Assembly (NCBI GenBank): GCA_014183095.1
Contig: JACCPH010000006.1
Location: 691,361 to 755,360, forward strand
Direction: 5' to 3'
Length of the DNA stretch: 64,000 nt
Source of the DNA: Harringtonia aguacate
Taxonomy: Eukaryota > Ascomycota > Sordariomycetes > Ophiostomatales > Ophiostomataceae
Made by a program: the position numbers and the translations under genes. Positions within the stretch are counted from its first letter, which is position 1. Each line of letters starts with the position of its first letter. The notes beneath the pieces were generated by a model. The model was not told the DNA's origin, did not search any database, and was given only the letters and a program-made list of their open reading frames with translations. Of this stretch, positions 40,624 to 52,550 are shown in pieces.

Positions 40624-43459
40624 ATGTCTCAATTTCTGGAACACTTCCAGCAAACCTCGCCCACTGCTTTCTCTGGGGGTGGTGCTGATGCTAGCAATGT
40701 TGGAGGCACGCCAAATTCTCGTTTGGTTGCCTTTTCTCCGGGTGCCAACTCGGTCAAGTCAGCCTCCAAGTTGATGCAGACTCCTGACCGCGACGGCTCT
40801 GACAACCAGCATGCCTTATTCTCTCCTACCACGCAGAGCAGTGGTGGCGGGTTCCGCACCACAGGCATTCCTGCTGACAAGGACCCCTTTGTTACCCCTT
40901 CTTCGAAGAGCAAGGTGAATAAAGTAAACAATCAGTTGTCTGCTACAGCTTCCAGCTTTCACCCTTTTTACAATAACATGTCGTCGGACAGCTCCAGCGA
41001 GAAACAGTCTCGTAAGGCAGAGGACCCCGAGGCGAGCAAGCCTCGCCCCCCGGATCAAGTTTCGCCCATGCTAAGCACCGATCTGCTCTTGTCCCGTTGC
41101 ATTGAGCTCTCGTGCTCGAACGAAGCCGTCATAAACTCTGACATTGAGACCTATCTCACAGTACGCAGAAATTACCTGACTGTTCACCTTACAAATGGTC
41201 TGCCTGATGCTAACTCGAACGCTAGAAACTTGCCGCTCTCGGATCTCCTTGCCAGGGAAATAGGCACATCTTCATAAAGAATAACAAGGCCTACATCCGC
41301 TTCACCAACATTCGGGATGCCTGTGTCACGCATCGCAATGTCCATCTGTGTGGCCCTGAGTGGATTGCAAACTTTGTCTCTCCGCCTGACTTTGCTCAGG
41401 TCTGTCCTATTTTACGCAATCCGCTGCGAAACCACTTCGACTTTCTGGCTGACATATTTCCGTGGCAGCTCATCGCCCCTGGAGAGAATATCGCCGCGCT
41501 CCATGAAGGGCAGCTAGATCTGCTTGCTGTTCTTCTGCACAACGCGCCTATGGACCTGTCTCAAGTCGAACCTACCGTGTTCAAGCTGCTCCAGTCCGAG
41601 GGGGACCTTTTTGCCTTCCATAAGGATCCTCGTTCGGAGGAGGGGGCCCTCAAAGCTATCATTGAATATGCCGACATCAATGTCGCTCTCAACACTGCCT
41701 TGAAGCTCAACGGTGGCATGGTTGATGTAAGTTCCATTCTGTTACAAATCAGACACAAATCACGTATATTGAATAGAGCTGATAAATAATAGGGTTTGCA
41801 TCTTCGACTGGAATTCTACCAGCCGAACGGCTATGGCGGCCGAGCTGTTCCCCTCAATGATGGTATCACCACGCCCATGGCAACGCCGATGCGTTACCCT
41901 CAGGTTGAATCTATGCCAGCCCCGGGGCACATGGCAGCTCCCTTCTCCAAGCCACTGCAACCTGGAAACAATTCGCTGGGCCCTGTTCGTCACCAGGCAA
42001 CCCCTCCTACCAGTGGCATGAGCGGTTCTCCTCAGGTTGCTCTCGTTCCAATGGTGCTTCGAAATCCATACACACCAGGAACTCCGCTTATTCTTGATCC
42101 TTATGGACAGCATGGTGCTGGCATGACAGCTTTGCCCGGAGGCTCTCCCATCATTTTCCCTCCTGGTGCCCCCGTCCAGTCGCTCATGGCCCCCCAAGGC
42201 TACGACTCCATGCCAAGAGCCATGACTATGGTCAATCGCTACGCCAATCGTCGGGCTGGTATCCAACGTGCTGATAGATCCATGCACTTCAACCCCAATG
42301 GACACCACAACCAGGTCGATATCAACCGTATTCGCGATGGCGTTGATGTTCGCACTACTGTGAGTGAACATTATGCCTCGGTCATCAATCTGTTTTTGGA
42401 ATGCATATCGTCTAACAGAAATCAAGATCATGTTGCGCAACATCCCCAACAAGGTCGATCAGCGGATGCTTAAGGCTATCATCGATGAGTCCAGCTGGGG
42501 CAAATACGATTTCATGTATCTGCGCATTGACTTCGCCAATGATTGCAAGTACGTCAAAAATCGAAAACATGCTAGGAAACTGCTTTTACTGCTCTCAGCT
42601 GCTAATATTATTGCAGCGTCGGATATGCCTTCATCAATTTTTCTGATGTAAGTCCATTTTTTTCGCAGCTCCCCCTTCGTACAACTAAGCTAACAGTTTA
42701 TATCACAGCCTTTGGATATCATTGACGTATGTTTTCGGCCTGACACTGCGGCCTCAATTTCACTCCCTGTGTGCTAATAATTGTAACGCCACAGTTCGCG
42801 AACGCCAGAGACAATCAGCGATGGTTCGTGGTACCGCTCCTTCCGAGAAAGCCTCACTGCTAACGCTGATCAGGAACTGCTTCCGAAGCGACAAGGTTGC
42901 TGAAATCTCCTATGCCAGTAAGTAGAAACAATTTTTTTTTTGCAGTCGCCTTCTTTCTGACTCGCTAATTCAATTAGCTATCCAAGGCCGAGACTGCCTG
43001 GTGCAGAAGTTTCGCAACAGCTCTGTCATGCTCGAGGCGCCTCATTACCGCCCGAAGGTGAGTACTTGCTTTTTCCCACTCAATTTGGGTTTAAAGTTTA
43101 TTTTCTTGCCAATGAATCGAGAAAATATTAACTTGGCATAGCTGTACTTCACCGTCAATGGACCGAACCCGGATCTCGCTGGTCGTGAAGAAGAGTTCCC
43201 AGGGCCGGACAATCCATCGAAGATGAAGCGCAGCTGCGAGAATGCAGAGCATATCGGTCAGTTGAGGAGCGCCTCTCGTGAGTATTTGATGATGAGCCGG
43301 GAGGCTGACTGTCAAGGTCTCTTCACGCCTCATCTCAGTCAGTACTATCGGGATGAGCAACGTCGCCGTCGCTCTCAGTATGATCGTGGGACTAGAATGG
43401 CGGCTCTTGAAGAGTACGACTACGAGACTACACTTCAGCGCATGTATATGCCACACTGA
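40624..43459 (+). CDS. mei2: Mei2-like RNA-binding protein
   Basis: Ten exons: 40624-41160, 41226-41726, 41793-42359, 42427-42548, 42617-42647, 42709-42726, 42795-42823, 42874-42917, 42978-43057, 43142-43459; all phases agree, 748 aa. Exons 5-7 are micro-exons of 31, 18 and 29 nt. The C-terminal RRM, spread over these exons from about residue 536, is the Mei2 hallmark: IMLRNIPNKVDQRML, SSWGKYDFMYLRIDFANDC, NVGYAFINFSD, PLDIID, FANARDNQRW. An upstream divergent RRM-like region reads HIFIKNNKAYIRFTNIRDA. In fission yeast Mei2 binds meiRNA and is required for entry into meiosis; filamentous homologues are tied to sexual development. The first intron (donor GTACGC) is needed to avoid an apparent frameshift. 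The N-terminus is Ser/Asn-rich and disordered. Confidence 0.93.
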
Positions 43460-44165
43460 CTATGAAGTCTTCCATCATTGGGATACTAAGCCATTCCGTC
43501 TGGCTGCGGAATGTGCTATGACAGTATTTTTATTTCGTCTTGTCGCCCATTCCATCTGGTTGCCTTGTTCTTTGTTTGCATGTTGAAGGTTTGCATGTTG
43601 CTTTTGCTCTTTGACAGTTGCTTTCAGATCACTGCTACATGTATGACTGGGCATTGAATGTTCTACCACCGCTCAAGGCGTGTGCTTGGAGACCAACTGG
43701 GAGGCATCGCCACCTTTGAGCATGTTGTTGATGAGGCTCGATATAATTTTACGGAACCGTCATTTGGCAGTGTCCTGTTCATTCTGTTTATTCTGTCTTT
43801 TTGCCATTTATGTTTCGACAAGTCATTTCAGAAAGGACCAGGAAGAAGGTTGGTTGGACTAGGCCATATATCGTTGTTGAATGGCTCTACGTCTTGCGTA
43901 ATTATCAGGTGGTCCGTGGAGGGCAGAACTGGATGGAGACGGGATATCAAATGGGGCATGTAATTTTCATGGTAGCATCTTATAGTGGGCATGTTGACTT
44001 CTTTGCCAGGGAGTCGTCATCTGCAATGCCAAACACAGTTGCTTTTATATCTGGTTGACGATACAGCGTAAAGAGTGGCAGCTGCCAACTACTAGTGATC
44101 GTTACAAATCTCATGTATATTCATTAGGTTTATTATATGTACGAGTGGGTGTCCCTGATGCCGGA
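43460..44165. other. Convergent intergenic region
   Basis: 706 nt between the 3' ends of mei2 and the SUN-domain gene. No supported gene; two short plus-strand frames lack domains. It presumably contains both 3' UTRs. Confidence 0.5.
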
Positions 44166-47100
44166 TCAGTTCAGGCTGTCTTCAGGCAGAGCCGGTAGCG
44201 GCGTCCGCCCATCTGCGCCTGTGAACTCCCGCCCGTCCAGCTGGTCTTTCTGGTCTTTCTGGTCTTTGTGTTCTTTCTGTTCTTTCTGGCTGCTGCAATC
44301 CTCTCGGCCGTCCTTGTCGGCGTTCCGCACGGGGGTGAACAGGCCTCTCTCGTGGGTGCTGTCACCTTTGTCGGTGGCAGCGCCGTTGCCAGCCGCGACG
44401 GTGCGGCTGTTGTCGTCTCCGACGGCGTTGTTGTTTGGCTGGTCGGAGACCACAGAGACCACGGGTGTGGCCTCCTCATCGGACGACGACGACATGGATG
44501 GAGGCGTGGGCCCGGTGGGCGTGGCCGGGGAGGAGGAGGACGGAGATGTCGGGGTCAAGGGCAGGACCTTGTCGGTGTTAGGCGGATGTTGCTGCAGCGG
44601 GTGTGCATGTGTGTAGACATGCGGCAAGGGAGGCAGCGGTGGGGAGACGGGGCCGCCGCCGCTGGTTGGGTAGGTGGCGCCGCTGGCGTAGGTGGCGTGG
44701 CGGTAGGGGCTGCGCAGGTTGTTGCGGAGGTTGCGGAGGTTGGTGCGGAAGCTGCGCGGGGAGGAGGCGGAGAGGGGCGGGGGCGAGGAAGGGGGGTAGG
44801 GGGAGGGGGCGGAGACGGAGCCGGCGGCGGTGGCCGGGTCGAAGAGCGGAGACGGCCCAGCGGCAATCAACAGGCCGCGGGAGAAGATGACGAGGGCGAG
44901 GCAGCCGAGCAGGAGGACGGACTGCAGGATGGCCATGCGCTTCTGGAAGACGACCTCGTCGGCGAGGACGTTGAGGCGGTCGCTGAGGGCGACGGTCTCG
45001 CGCTGGCTCTGCTCGCGCTGGCTCTCGAGGGCGAGGACGGTGGACTGCCAGATCTGGTCGTACTGGGTGCGCATGCCGCGCAGCTCCGACAGCACCGTCT
45101 GGTTCAGCGTGTCGAGAAAGGCGTCGACGCGCGCAATCTGCTTGCGCTCCATCTTGCGCAGCGCGTCCTGCAGGAAGCGCGACTGGTCCTCAATGTACTG
45201 CAGCGACAGCGACGAGTTGGACTCGAGCAGCAGCAGCCGCTTCGTCACCGACTTGAAAAAGCTCTCCTGCACCGCCGGCGACGATGTCGCCCCGGCCGCC
45301 GATCCTGCCGGCGAGCCGCTGTTGGTGCTGCTGCTGCTGCTGCCGCTGATGCTGTTACTGCTGCCGCCAGTGCTGCCGCCAGTGCTGCCGCTGCTGCCGC
45401 CAGAGCCACCAGACGGAGAAGCGGCCGCGGTCGAACCCGACGACGTCCGGTCTCGGGACCGCGACTGCAACGGCATCACGGTTGTGGTGGCCGGCTTGGG
45501 CACGGTGGCCGACTTGGAAGGCGGCTGCTGCTGCTGCTGCTGCTGTGGCGACCTAGCATCGTGCGCGTGGCCCTTGGCCGCCGCGGCCGAGGAAGCGGCT
45601 GCGTCCTCTGGGTGAGATGGGGGTGGGGGAGGGGTATCAGCGGAAGAGGGAGAGTCGCGGGGTGGAGGCGGAGACGAGGGAGAGTCTGGCTGCGCGGCGG
45701 CCGCAGAGGCCGGGGATTCGTTGGAGTTGGATGAGGGCGAGTGGGGGGCAGAAGGGGAGTCGGAGGCGGCATCGGATGAGGATGATGATGGCGGTGCGTC
45801 GTCCTCGTCTGCTGGCAAGGAGGACATGGCTGTCCCAGAGGGTGATTTTCTGTGGGGCACAAACACGGTGTTGCTGCTGGCGACACGCGGGGAGCCAGAA
45901 CCAGATGTGGCGGCTGCCTCGGCGGCCAGACACATGGGCTGTGTGATGAGCCACATGTACACCATGGGATGCCATGGCGTGAAGCCGGGTTCAGGAGGCT
46001 CAGCGTCGCGGGCCCACTGAGTCTCGTCGGGTGGCTCTTGCTGGTGTTGGTCCTGCTGTTGGTATTCATAGATTTCTTGTTGCTGCAGCTTCTCCTGCTG
46101 TTGCTGTTGTTGTTGCTGCTGCTGCTGCTCTCGCTGCTCCTGCTCCTGCTGCTCTTGGATCTGCCGCTCTTGGATCTGCTGCACGATAACTTCCTCCTCC
46201 TCTTCCTCGTCGTCGCGGCCGTTCTCGCTGTCCTTCCACGAGTCGAGCATGCGGGTGCCGTGGACGCGCAGCAGCGAGATGGGGCAGTAGAACTCGTTGC
46301 CAAAGTGGGAGAGGAAGTCGATGCGGATGTAGCGGGCCCAGATCTGGGGGTGCTCAATGACAAAGGGCTGGATGTCGCGGGCGTTGCGGGCCTGGTACTC
46401 GCCGAGCGACTTCCAGCGGTCGGCCTTGACGGGGTAGCGGTCGCTGACGCTGACGCGGAAGCGGCGCACCATGCTGCTGAAAAACTCAAAGTTGGCCAGC
46501 ACCACCGTGTCGACGAGGATGTCGTCGCTGAGCTCGACCACGACGTACTTGTCGGCGCGGCCGCACTCGAGCAGCATGTACGAGTCCTTGTTCTCGATCA
46601 GGATGGCCTTGGCGTTCTTGGCGCCCTTGCTCGTCTTGAGCACCGTCGCGCCGGCGTCAAACGACGCAAACGAGAAGCGCTCCTTGCTCGTCTTGCCCGC
46701 GTCCTTGCTGCGGTAGTACTGCGTCGCGCCGTCGTCGTAGAGCACCGTCTCTTCGCTGGTGGTGTCCGAGGAGCCGCCGCCGCCGCCGCCGCCCTCTGCG
46801 GCTGCCACGTCCGAGTGGAAATGTCCGCTGCCGCTGCCGCTGCCATAGGCTGCCGCCTCCTGGGGGACGCCCACGGCGGCGGCCAGCTCCGACACCCTCT
46901 CGTTGAGCACGTCAAAGTCGAGCGAGATCTCGCCCTCGTCGCCCACGCTGTCGAGGTCCGCGCCCGGGTATTGGCCGCCGTGTCGACGGCCGCCGCCGCC
47001 TGCACCCCCATGGTGCCGGTGGCGGAGGTTGGCCGGGTCCTGGCCGGCCTTCTTGAGCTGCACAATCTTCCACTCCTCAAAGGACATGAAGGAGCCCGTG

Positions 47101-47729
47101 GCCAGGTCCTGGCCGTCGTCGCTGTCGTCCTCTTTCTGCTCGTTTGTCTCTATCTGCTCTTGTTGCTCTGGTACTGGCGGCCTGTCGTCGCCAGACTGTG
47201 GCGCCTCCCCGCTGCTGCGGTGCTCCGTCTCTGCGTCCCCCTCGGCGGCTGCCGGTGCTGCTGCTGCTGCTGCGGCTGCGGTGGCAGACGGCGTGGCCGA
47301 CGCAGACACGGCGGCGCTGTCTGTGCTCATGGCCGTGCCGCCCTCGGTCGACGCAGTCGACGCGGTCGACGCGGTCGCGTTGGCGCTCGACCAGGCCGTC
47401 CGCAGACACTGCTGTGGCAGTGTGTGTGTAATATAGTTGATCGTCTTGGACTGGCACGTCTCGATGGTCGGGACGCTAGACGTCGTGGCCGCTGCTGCTG
47501 CTGCTGCTGCTGCTGCTGCGGACGACACCATGTCGCCGACTGCTGCCGCTCCCGCCGCAAACGGTGCCGCCACCTCGGTCACGGCCGCCGCCATCGTCGT
47601 CGTTGTCGTCGTTGTCGTCGGCGACACCATGGCGGCATCTGTGGCCTGGGCCGGCCCCGGCTGGCCCAGCCCCAGGAGACCTACCACGGCGGCCGAGGCG
47701 TAGAGCATCAAGCCGCGCGTGGCCGGCAT
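44166..47729 (-). CDS. SLP1/OPT-type SUN-domain protein of the ER/nuclear envelope
   Basis: Intronless minus-strand ORF; the ATG at 47729 is chosen because it opens a signal peptide (MPATRGLMLYASAAVVGLLGLG) whereas the extra 50 codons upstream are Pro-rich and lack one. Product 1187 aa. A SUN domain lies at about 340-495 (FSFASFDAGATVLKTSKGAK, KYVVVELSDDILVDTVVLAN, FRVSVSDRYPVK, IWARYIRIDFLSHFGNEFYC), of the mid-SUN kind in yeast Slp1, which protects ER membrane proteins. A coiled coil (about 850-925) and one transmembrane segment (about 931-957, AILQSVLLLGCLALVIFSRGL) follow, then a Ser/Pro/Thr-rich cytosolic tail. Low-complexity runs are extreme: poly-Ala, poly-Thr and a Gln-rich block (about 530-565). 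This makes it longer than most orthologues. Confidence 0.9.
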   Translation of the reverse strand: MPATRGLMLYASAAVVGLLGLGQPGPAQATDAAMVSPTTTTTTTTMAAAVTEVAAPFAAGAAAVGDMVSSAAAAAAAAAAATTSSVPTIETCQSKTINYITHTLPQQCLRTAWSSANATASTASTASTEGGTAMSTDSAAVSASATPSATAAAAAAAAPAAAEGDAETEHRSSGEAPQSGDDRPPVPEQQEQIETNEQKEDDSDDGQDLATGSFMSFEEWKIVQLKKAGQDPANLRHRHHGGAGGGGRRHGGQYPGADLDSVGDEGEISLDFDVLNERVSELAAAVGVPQEAAAYGSGSGSGHFHSDVAAAEGGGGGGGSSDTTSEETVLYDDGATQYYRSKDAGKTSKERFSFASFDAGATVLKTSKGAKNAKAILIENKDSYMLLECGRADKYVVVELSDDILVDTVVLANFEFFSSMVRRFRVSVSDRYPVKADRWKSLGEYQARNARDIQPFVIEHPQIWARYIRIDFLSHFGNEFYCPISLLRVHGTRMLDSWKDSENGRDDEEEEEEVIVQQIQERQIQEQQEQEQREQQQQQQQQQQQEKLQQQEIYEYQQQDQHQQEPPDETQWARDAEPPEPGFTPWHPMVYMWLITQPMCLAAEAAATSGSGSPRVASSNTVFVPHRKSPSGTAMSSLPADEDDAPPSSSSSDAASDSPSAPHSPSSNSNESPASAAAAQPDSPSSPPPPRDSPSSADTPPPPPSHPEDAAASSAAAAKGHAHDARSPQQQQQQQPPSKSATVPKPATTTVMPLQSRSRDRTSSGSTAAASPSGGSGGSSGSTGGSTGGSSNSISGSSSSSTNSGSPAGSAAGATSSPAVQESFFKSVTKRLLLLESNSSLSLQYIEDQSRFLQDALRKMERKQIARVDAFLDTLNQTVLSELRGMRTQYDQIWQSTVLALESQREQSQRETVALSDRLNVLADEVVFQKRMAILQSVLLLGCLALVIFSRGLLIAAGPSPLFDPATAAGSVSAPSPYPPSSPPPLSASSPRSFRTNLRNLRNNLRSPYRHATYASGATYPTSGGGPVSPPLPPLPHVYTHAHPLQQHPPNTDKVLPLTPTSPSSSSPATPTGPTPPSMSSSSDEEATPVVSVVSDQPNNNAVGDDNSRTVAAGNGAATDKGDSTHERGLFTPVRNADKDGREDCSSQKEQKEHKDQKDQKDQLDGREFTGADGRTPLPALPEDSLN

Positions 47730-48792
47730 CGTCGCGGTGGTCGTTGGTCGTCTGCTGGAGAGAGGACGGTCGAAGGGGAAAGGGAGGGGAAGGAAGGGAG
47801 GGGGAGGAGTGGTCTGTGTCGTGATGTTGTGTTGCCGATCTGGATTTGTTCTGTTGGGAGGATCTTCTGTTGGGATCAAGTCGTATTCATTCAGTCGCCC
47901 GTCGACAGCGGTCGGGGCTTATCCATGGCTCATGACGCGGCAAGCGTGGCAGAAACAAAAGAAAAAAAGAAGCCAGCAGTGTTGTGTGCGTCTCGTGAGT
48001 GGCTGTGGTGGTGGTGGTGTGTGTGTTCGGTTCGTATCGACTCGTCGGGTGTCGACCGATTTCTCGGTGTTCGGTGTCGTACTCGTAGAGTCAATTGTGT
48101 CGTTATCGGCGGCTCCGTTTGGCGTAGGCGACCTCAGCTGAGACTTCGGTCATAGACAAGAAGCGCGAAAAAAAGAAAAAAAAAATTGGGCGGCTAACGG
48201 TACAGCTGACCACACGGCCAGCACAGAGATAGGCCAGACCTAATAGCAGCCATCCATTGCCACTGCGGACACCTCGCCTATGTACGCGTCTTGCCGGTTT
48301 AGGGGGGTTGCTAGTGCACGGGTTAGACTTGTTTAGCAGGGCATTGCTTAATTTCTGGGGTGCCCCACGCCAATTTTAGCGGTAATTATTCCACGCGAGC
48401 AGGGCAGACATCCCTGCCCGCACGGCAAAAATGGGGACTTTATACACGGCAGAAAACTTGAACAATATACACTATATTTGTACTACTCGTATTGAGTATG
48501 TACTCGTATGCACAGCGCCCCTCCCAACTATGCTAGAAATGGAGCCAAAACGGATCCGAAGAAAAAAGAAAACTATTACAGAGATCCAATCTAGGATGTG
48601 TTCCCACGCTATATGTGCCAATGTGCAACCCAAAATGTCGAACAAAAATGTCGAATACAAAAGGACAAGAAAGAAGAAAGAAGAAAGAAGAAAGAAGAAA
48701 GAAGAAAGAAGAAAGAAGAAAGAAGAAAGAAGAGAAGAAGAACAAGACAAAACATCAAAAACGCCAAAATGCAATCTACTTCCCACGTCCCC
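47730..48792. repeat. Intergenic region with GAAAGAA heptamer array
   Basis: 1.06 kb between the SUN gene start and the chloride-channel stop. At about 48661-48735 a GAAAGAA unit is repeated roughly ten times, purely purine on the plus strand. It lies within 60 nt of the channel gene's stop codon, so it would be a pyrimidine-only tract in that mRNA's 3' region. The remainder has an A-rich patch (48171-48185) and nothing coding. Sequence like TACTACTCGTATTGAGTA at about 48480 recurs near 62800-62925. Confidence 0.6.
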
Positions 48793-50701
48793 TCACATGT
48801 GCCCGTTCTGCTCGTCGACGTCGCGGACGTACTTGGCAAAGGTCTTTTTGTGGGCCATGCCGGCGTAGCGGCCGTCGCGCAGGACGCAAATGTAGCGCAG
48901 GCCGAGCTTGACAAAGCACTCGTAGACGAGGTCCATGGGAGAGCGGATGTCGAGGGCGACGGGGGCCGGGTCGATGTAGGGGGTAAAGTCGGTGGGGTCG
49001 CGGGGGCGGCCGCCGTGCTGCTCGTCGTCGTCCGAGTCGTCGATGCTGGGCACAGCCGCCATGAGGCAGCAGGCGGTGGCCTCGTCGGGCAGGCTGTCGA
49101 GGGCAAACTCGAGGTCGGGGGCGGGGATGAGGCCGACGAGGACGTCGTGGCGCAGAATGGGCAGGCCGCCGTCGAGCTCGCCGGCGCGGTGCAGCAGCTC
49201 GAGCTTCTGGCGCAGCACGGTGGCCCGCACGAGCGGCGACGCCGACACGTCAATGACGCGCTCGCGGCGCAGGTGGCGGCGCACAATGTCGCCCAGCTCG
49301 GTGGTGAAGATGGGCTTGTGCTTGTTGTTGAGGTACGGGTACGAGTTCATCTCGGTCAGCAGGTCGTAGATGGACAGCGGCTCCAGGGCATCAGCCGTCC
49401 ACTTGGCCACCAGGATGGCCAGCGAAAAGGGCAGCACGTAGTCGAGGCTGCCCGTGATCTCAAACAGGATGACGGCCAGCGTCACCGACAGCCGCGTCAC
49501 GCCGCACATGGTGGCGCCGGCGGCGATGAGGCCGTACACGCCTGGCTGGATGCAGCTAGCGTCGCCCGTGGCCGCGCAGCCGCGCCACACACTCCACAGC
49601 GGGAAGCGCAGCACCACCCACTGCACGAGGTGGCCGACGAGGCGGCCCATGAGGCCGCCGATGACCATGGACGGGACGTAGATGCCGGCCGGGACTTTCT
49701 GTGATTGTTAGCATGCTGTACTAAATAGAGAATAGTAGGAAGGAGCAGGAAAGGAAACGCACAATCCCAAAGGTCACGACGGTCAGGACACCCTTGATGA
49801 GAAAAGCACCCAGGAGATTGAGCAGGATGGGCGGGATGTCGTCCCGCTGGACGGGGCAGATGCCGAGGTCGTCGAGGTTGTTGTCGGTGCCGTCGCAGGG
49901 CGCAGCCAGGTTGTAGAGCAGCTTGGCGACGGGCAGGTCGGTGAGCTTGTTCCAGTAGCTGACGAGGCCGGTCAGCAGGGCGACGAGGACGACCTCGAGC
50001 AGGGGGTGCGCCTTGATGAGGGGGACGCGGCGGAACGACTTGGCCCAGAGCCGCGAGGCCTTGATAAAGGCGGCGCCGGCGACGCCGCCGAGAACGCCGG
50101 TGGCGACAAAGGTGGCAATCTCAAAGTACGCCCAGTCGACGGCGTAGTGGACCTGGAACATGACGATCTTGTGTGTGCCGTAGGGGTTGAGGAACTTGAG
50201 CGTGAGGGCGGCGGTGATGCAGCAGAAAAAGGTGCGGAAGAGCGTCTTGGCCGGGAAAAAGTAGGCGACCTCCTCGAGGCCAAAGAGCACGCCGCCCAGG
50301 GGGGCGCCAAAGGCCACGGCGACGCCCGAGGCGGCCGCCGCTGACAGCACCTCACGGCGCTTGGCGTCGTTGCGGTCGTACTTGGCAAACAGGCGGCAGG
50401 CAATGTTGCCGACGCACGTGGCAATGTGGACGTAGGGGCCCTCCTTGCCGAGGCTGAGGCCCGAGGCGACGCTGAGCACGAGCCCAAGGCTCTTGATGAC
50501 GAGGGTGTAGAGGCCCAGGAAGCCGTGCAGCACGAAGCCGCTGAGGATGACGCGCACTTCGGCGACGCCGCTGCCGGCGGCCGAGTAGTAGACCATCGGA
50601 GGGGGAGGAGGGCCGGGGGGGGCCGGCTTGTCGGCGGGCAGGTGGCCGATGCTGAGGTTGCCGTTGGTGATGTGGGTGCCGTAGCCGTTGCCACGGGAGG
50701 C

Positions 50702-50733
<32 letters not shown>

Positions 50734-51786
50734 TCTGGCCCTGGTCCTGGCTGCTGCCGTGGCCGTTCGTCTCGGCCTCCCGACTGGCACCCACACCGGC
50801 ATCGTCGTGGTCGAGGTCCGGGACCGGAGCCGGTTCGGCGGCCAGGTTCTCGTCGAGCGTGGACAGGCGGAAGGCGGACGGCACGACGGTCTTGGTGGTG
50901 AGGGTCAGCAGGCAGGCGGCCGAGGCCAGCACGATGACGCCAAAGACGTAAGCGGCGTATTCGGTCCACATCTCGGAGGCGCCGTCGCCGTGCAGCACCT
51001 CGCCCCATTCGCGCCAGTCGGTGCAGGCGCCGTGGGGACAACATTCCTGGGTGGTGTGAGAAAAGAAAAGAAGGCAGACGAGGGCAGCAGAAGTGAGCTC
51101 ACCTTTTCCGTGCGATGCCAGCCCGTCTTGCAGTAGCCGTACTTGTAGTCAAAGGCGACGGCCTCGGAGACGTCGATGCCGTAGGCCAGCACGGCGACAA
51201 TGAAGCCGACGAGGGCGGACAGCACCCAGCCCTTGACGCTGTCGAACAGCACGTAGACGCGGCCCCAAAAGTCCTTGCGGCCGCGCAGGACCTTGACGCG
51301 GTAGGCGTCGGCGATGCCGTCGTGAACCCAGTCGGTGGACGTGAACTGGTCGTACCACACGCGCTCGTCGGCGGCCAGCGACGCCTTGGACTCGGTCATG
51401 GACGACTCCTGGGGACCTGCCGCCGCCATCGAGCCCATCAGCCGCTGGCCCCATGACCCGCCCCGGCTGTGGTTGCGCGACAGCGACAGCGACAGCGACA
51501 TCGGACCTCCGACATGACTCTGGTTGCGGCTGAGATGGCCGTGCCGCGCCATGTTCGAGCGCTGTGCGCGGCTGCCGCTGGTGCTGGTGATGGTGCCGGC
51601 TCCCGTGTTCGTCGTGTTTCCCGCCAGCAGGCTCGTGCGCTCGTCGGGCTGCTCGTCGGTAAAGGAGCCGCGCCGGCTGAGGCGCTGGTGCCGCGAAAGC
51701 GTCGGCGAGGGCGGCATCGACGATGGGTGGCGCGGGCTGCGCCTCCCTGACGCGCCCAGTGCCTCGGCCATGCTGGATGGAGGCAT
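48793..51786 (-). CDS. CLC-family voltage-gated chloride channel/antiporter
   Basis: Three exons on the minus strand, 51786-51103, 51046-49763 and 49698-48793, introns of 56 and 64 nt, 957 aa. CLC signatures are all present: GSGVAEVRVILSG (about residue 387), SLGKEGPYVHIATCVGN with the gating Glu (about 428), SGVAVAFGAPLGGVLFGLEE, and KVPAGIYVPSMVIGG right after the second intron. The C-terminal 230 residues contain paired CBS domains (PILRHDVLVGLIP; RYICVLRDGRYAGMAHKKTF). The N-terminal 150 residues are Ser-rich and cytosolic. A loop between the first helices carries a poly(Gly-Asn) run (GNGNGNGNG). Yeast Gef1 orthologues sit in Golgi, vacuole and plasma membranes and set luminal chloride and pH. 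Divergent from the NRDE-2 gene. Confidence 0.96.
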
Positions 51787-52550
51787 CTGTTCGTCGGGTT
51801 CGGGTAGGGGGGGGTGGGAGCTTCGCAGGGGGGGGGGGAGCGTCGTCGTCAAGCAGTCAGTCCTCAGCCGGGAGGAAAAAGTCGAGGTCGAATGGAAAGC
51901 CAACAAACAAATGGAATCACGCGATTAAAATCATAGGGAAAATATACAGGCGGCCGGCAGACGACGACAACTCCGCGGCCGAGGCGGAAAGGAGGGAGTG
52001 ACGAGACGACAACAAACAGGGCGGGGAGGGAAGGACGGAGCGGTCGTGACAGGGAGAGTTTCGTGAAGCCCAAACGGCTTAGCTTGGCCATCCATAGCAA
52101 TACAGCTGCGGGAGATTTAGGCAGAGCAACCGCTGCTCCACAGTGCGGTCACACGTGTCAGGGCGGTCGGTGCTAAGCCAGCAAAGAGGTGTGGGGCGTC
52201 GTCCGCTGACGCACTCGTATCTACAGCAGTGGGCAGGGAACACAGGCTACAGCCAGCACGACCAGCGATCTTGGGAGACGCGCTAGACCGGTCAGCAGGA
52301 CAACCTTCGGCAAGGCTGCATGCATCGGCAAGCGAGGATTGGTGCATCTACAGCACGGGTGCGAGGAAGAATCTGCTGCGTAAGCCGACAGTGTGAAGAG
52401 AAGCAGTAATTGTACTGTGTCTGTATGGGGCTGTTGTTCGCCATAGCCAAAAATAGCAGGAACGAGCGAGAACCTGCAGAAGTCGGCAGGAGCCCGCAGA
52501 AGCCAGCAGGAGCCAGCAGGAGCCAGCAGGCACCAGCAGGCACCAACCTC
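51787..52550. promoter_or_regulatory. Divergent promoter between the CLC and NRDE-2 genes
   Basis: 764 nt with no supported gene. Close to the NRDE-2 start there is a run of AGCCAGCAGG units (about 52500-52540, at least three and a half copies) that stays in frame with the gene but lies before the chosen ATG. No recognisable operator. Confidence 0.45.

Noticed and set aside
41161..41280. Frameshift in mei2 near 41270
   Set aside because: An intron 41161-41225 with GTACGC donor, CTAAC branch site and TAG acceptor restores the frame and the expected protein, so no frameshift is needed.
45852..48155. 767-codon plus-strand ORF opposite the SUN-domain gene
   Set aside because: It is the antisense shadow of a GC-rich, repeat-rich gene: Leu/Arg/Gly runs mirror poly-Gln and poly-Ala on the other strand and no domain is present.
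48661..48735. CRISPR-like or telomeric array at the GAAAGAA repeats
   Set aside because: Contiguous 7-nt units without spacers are a microsatellite; the unit is not a fungal telomere repeat (TTAGGG).
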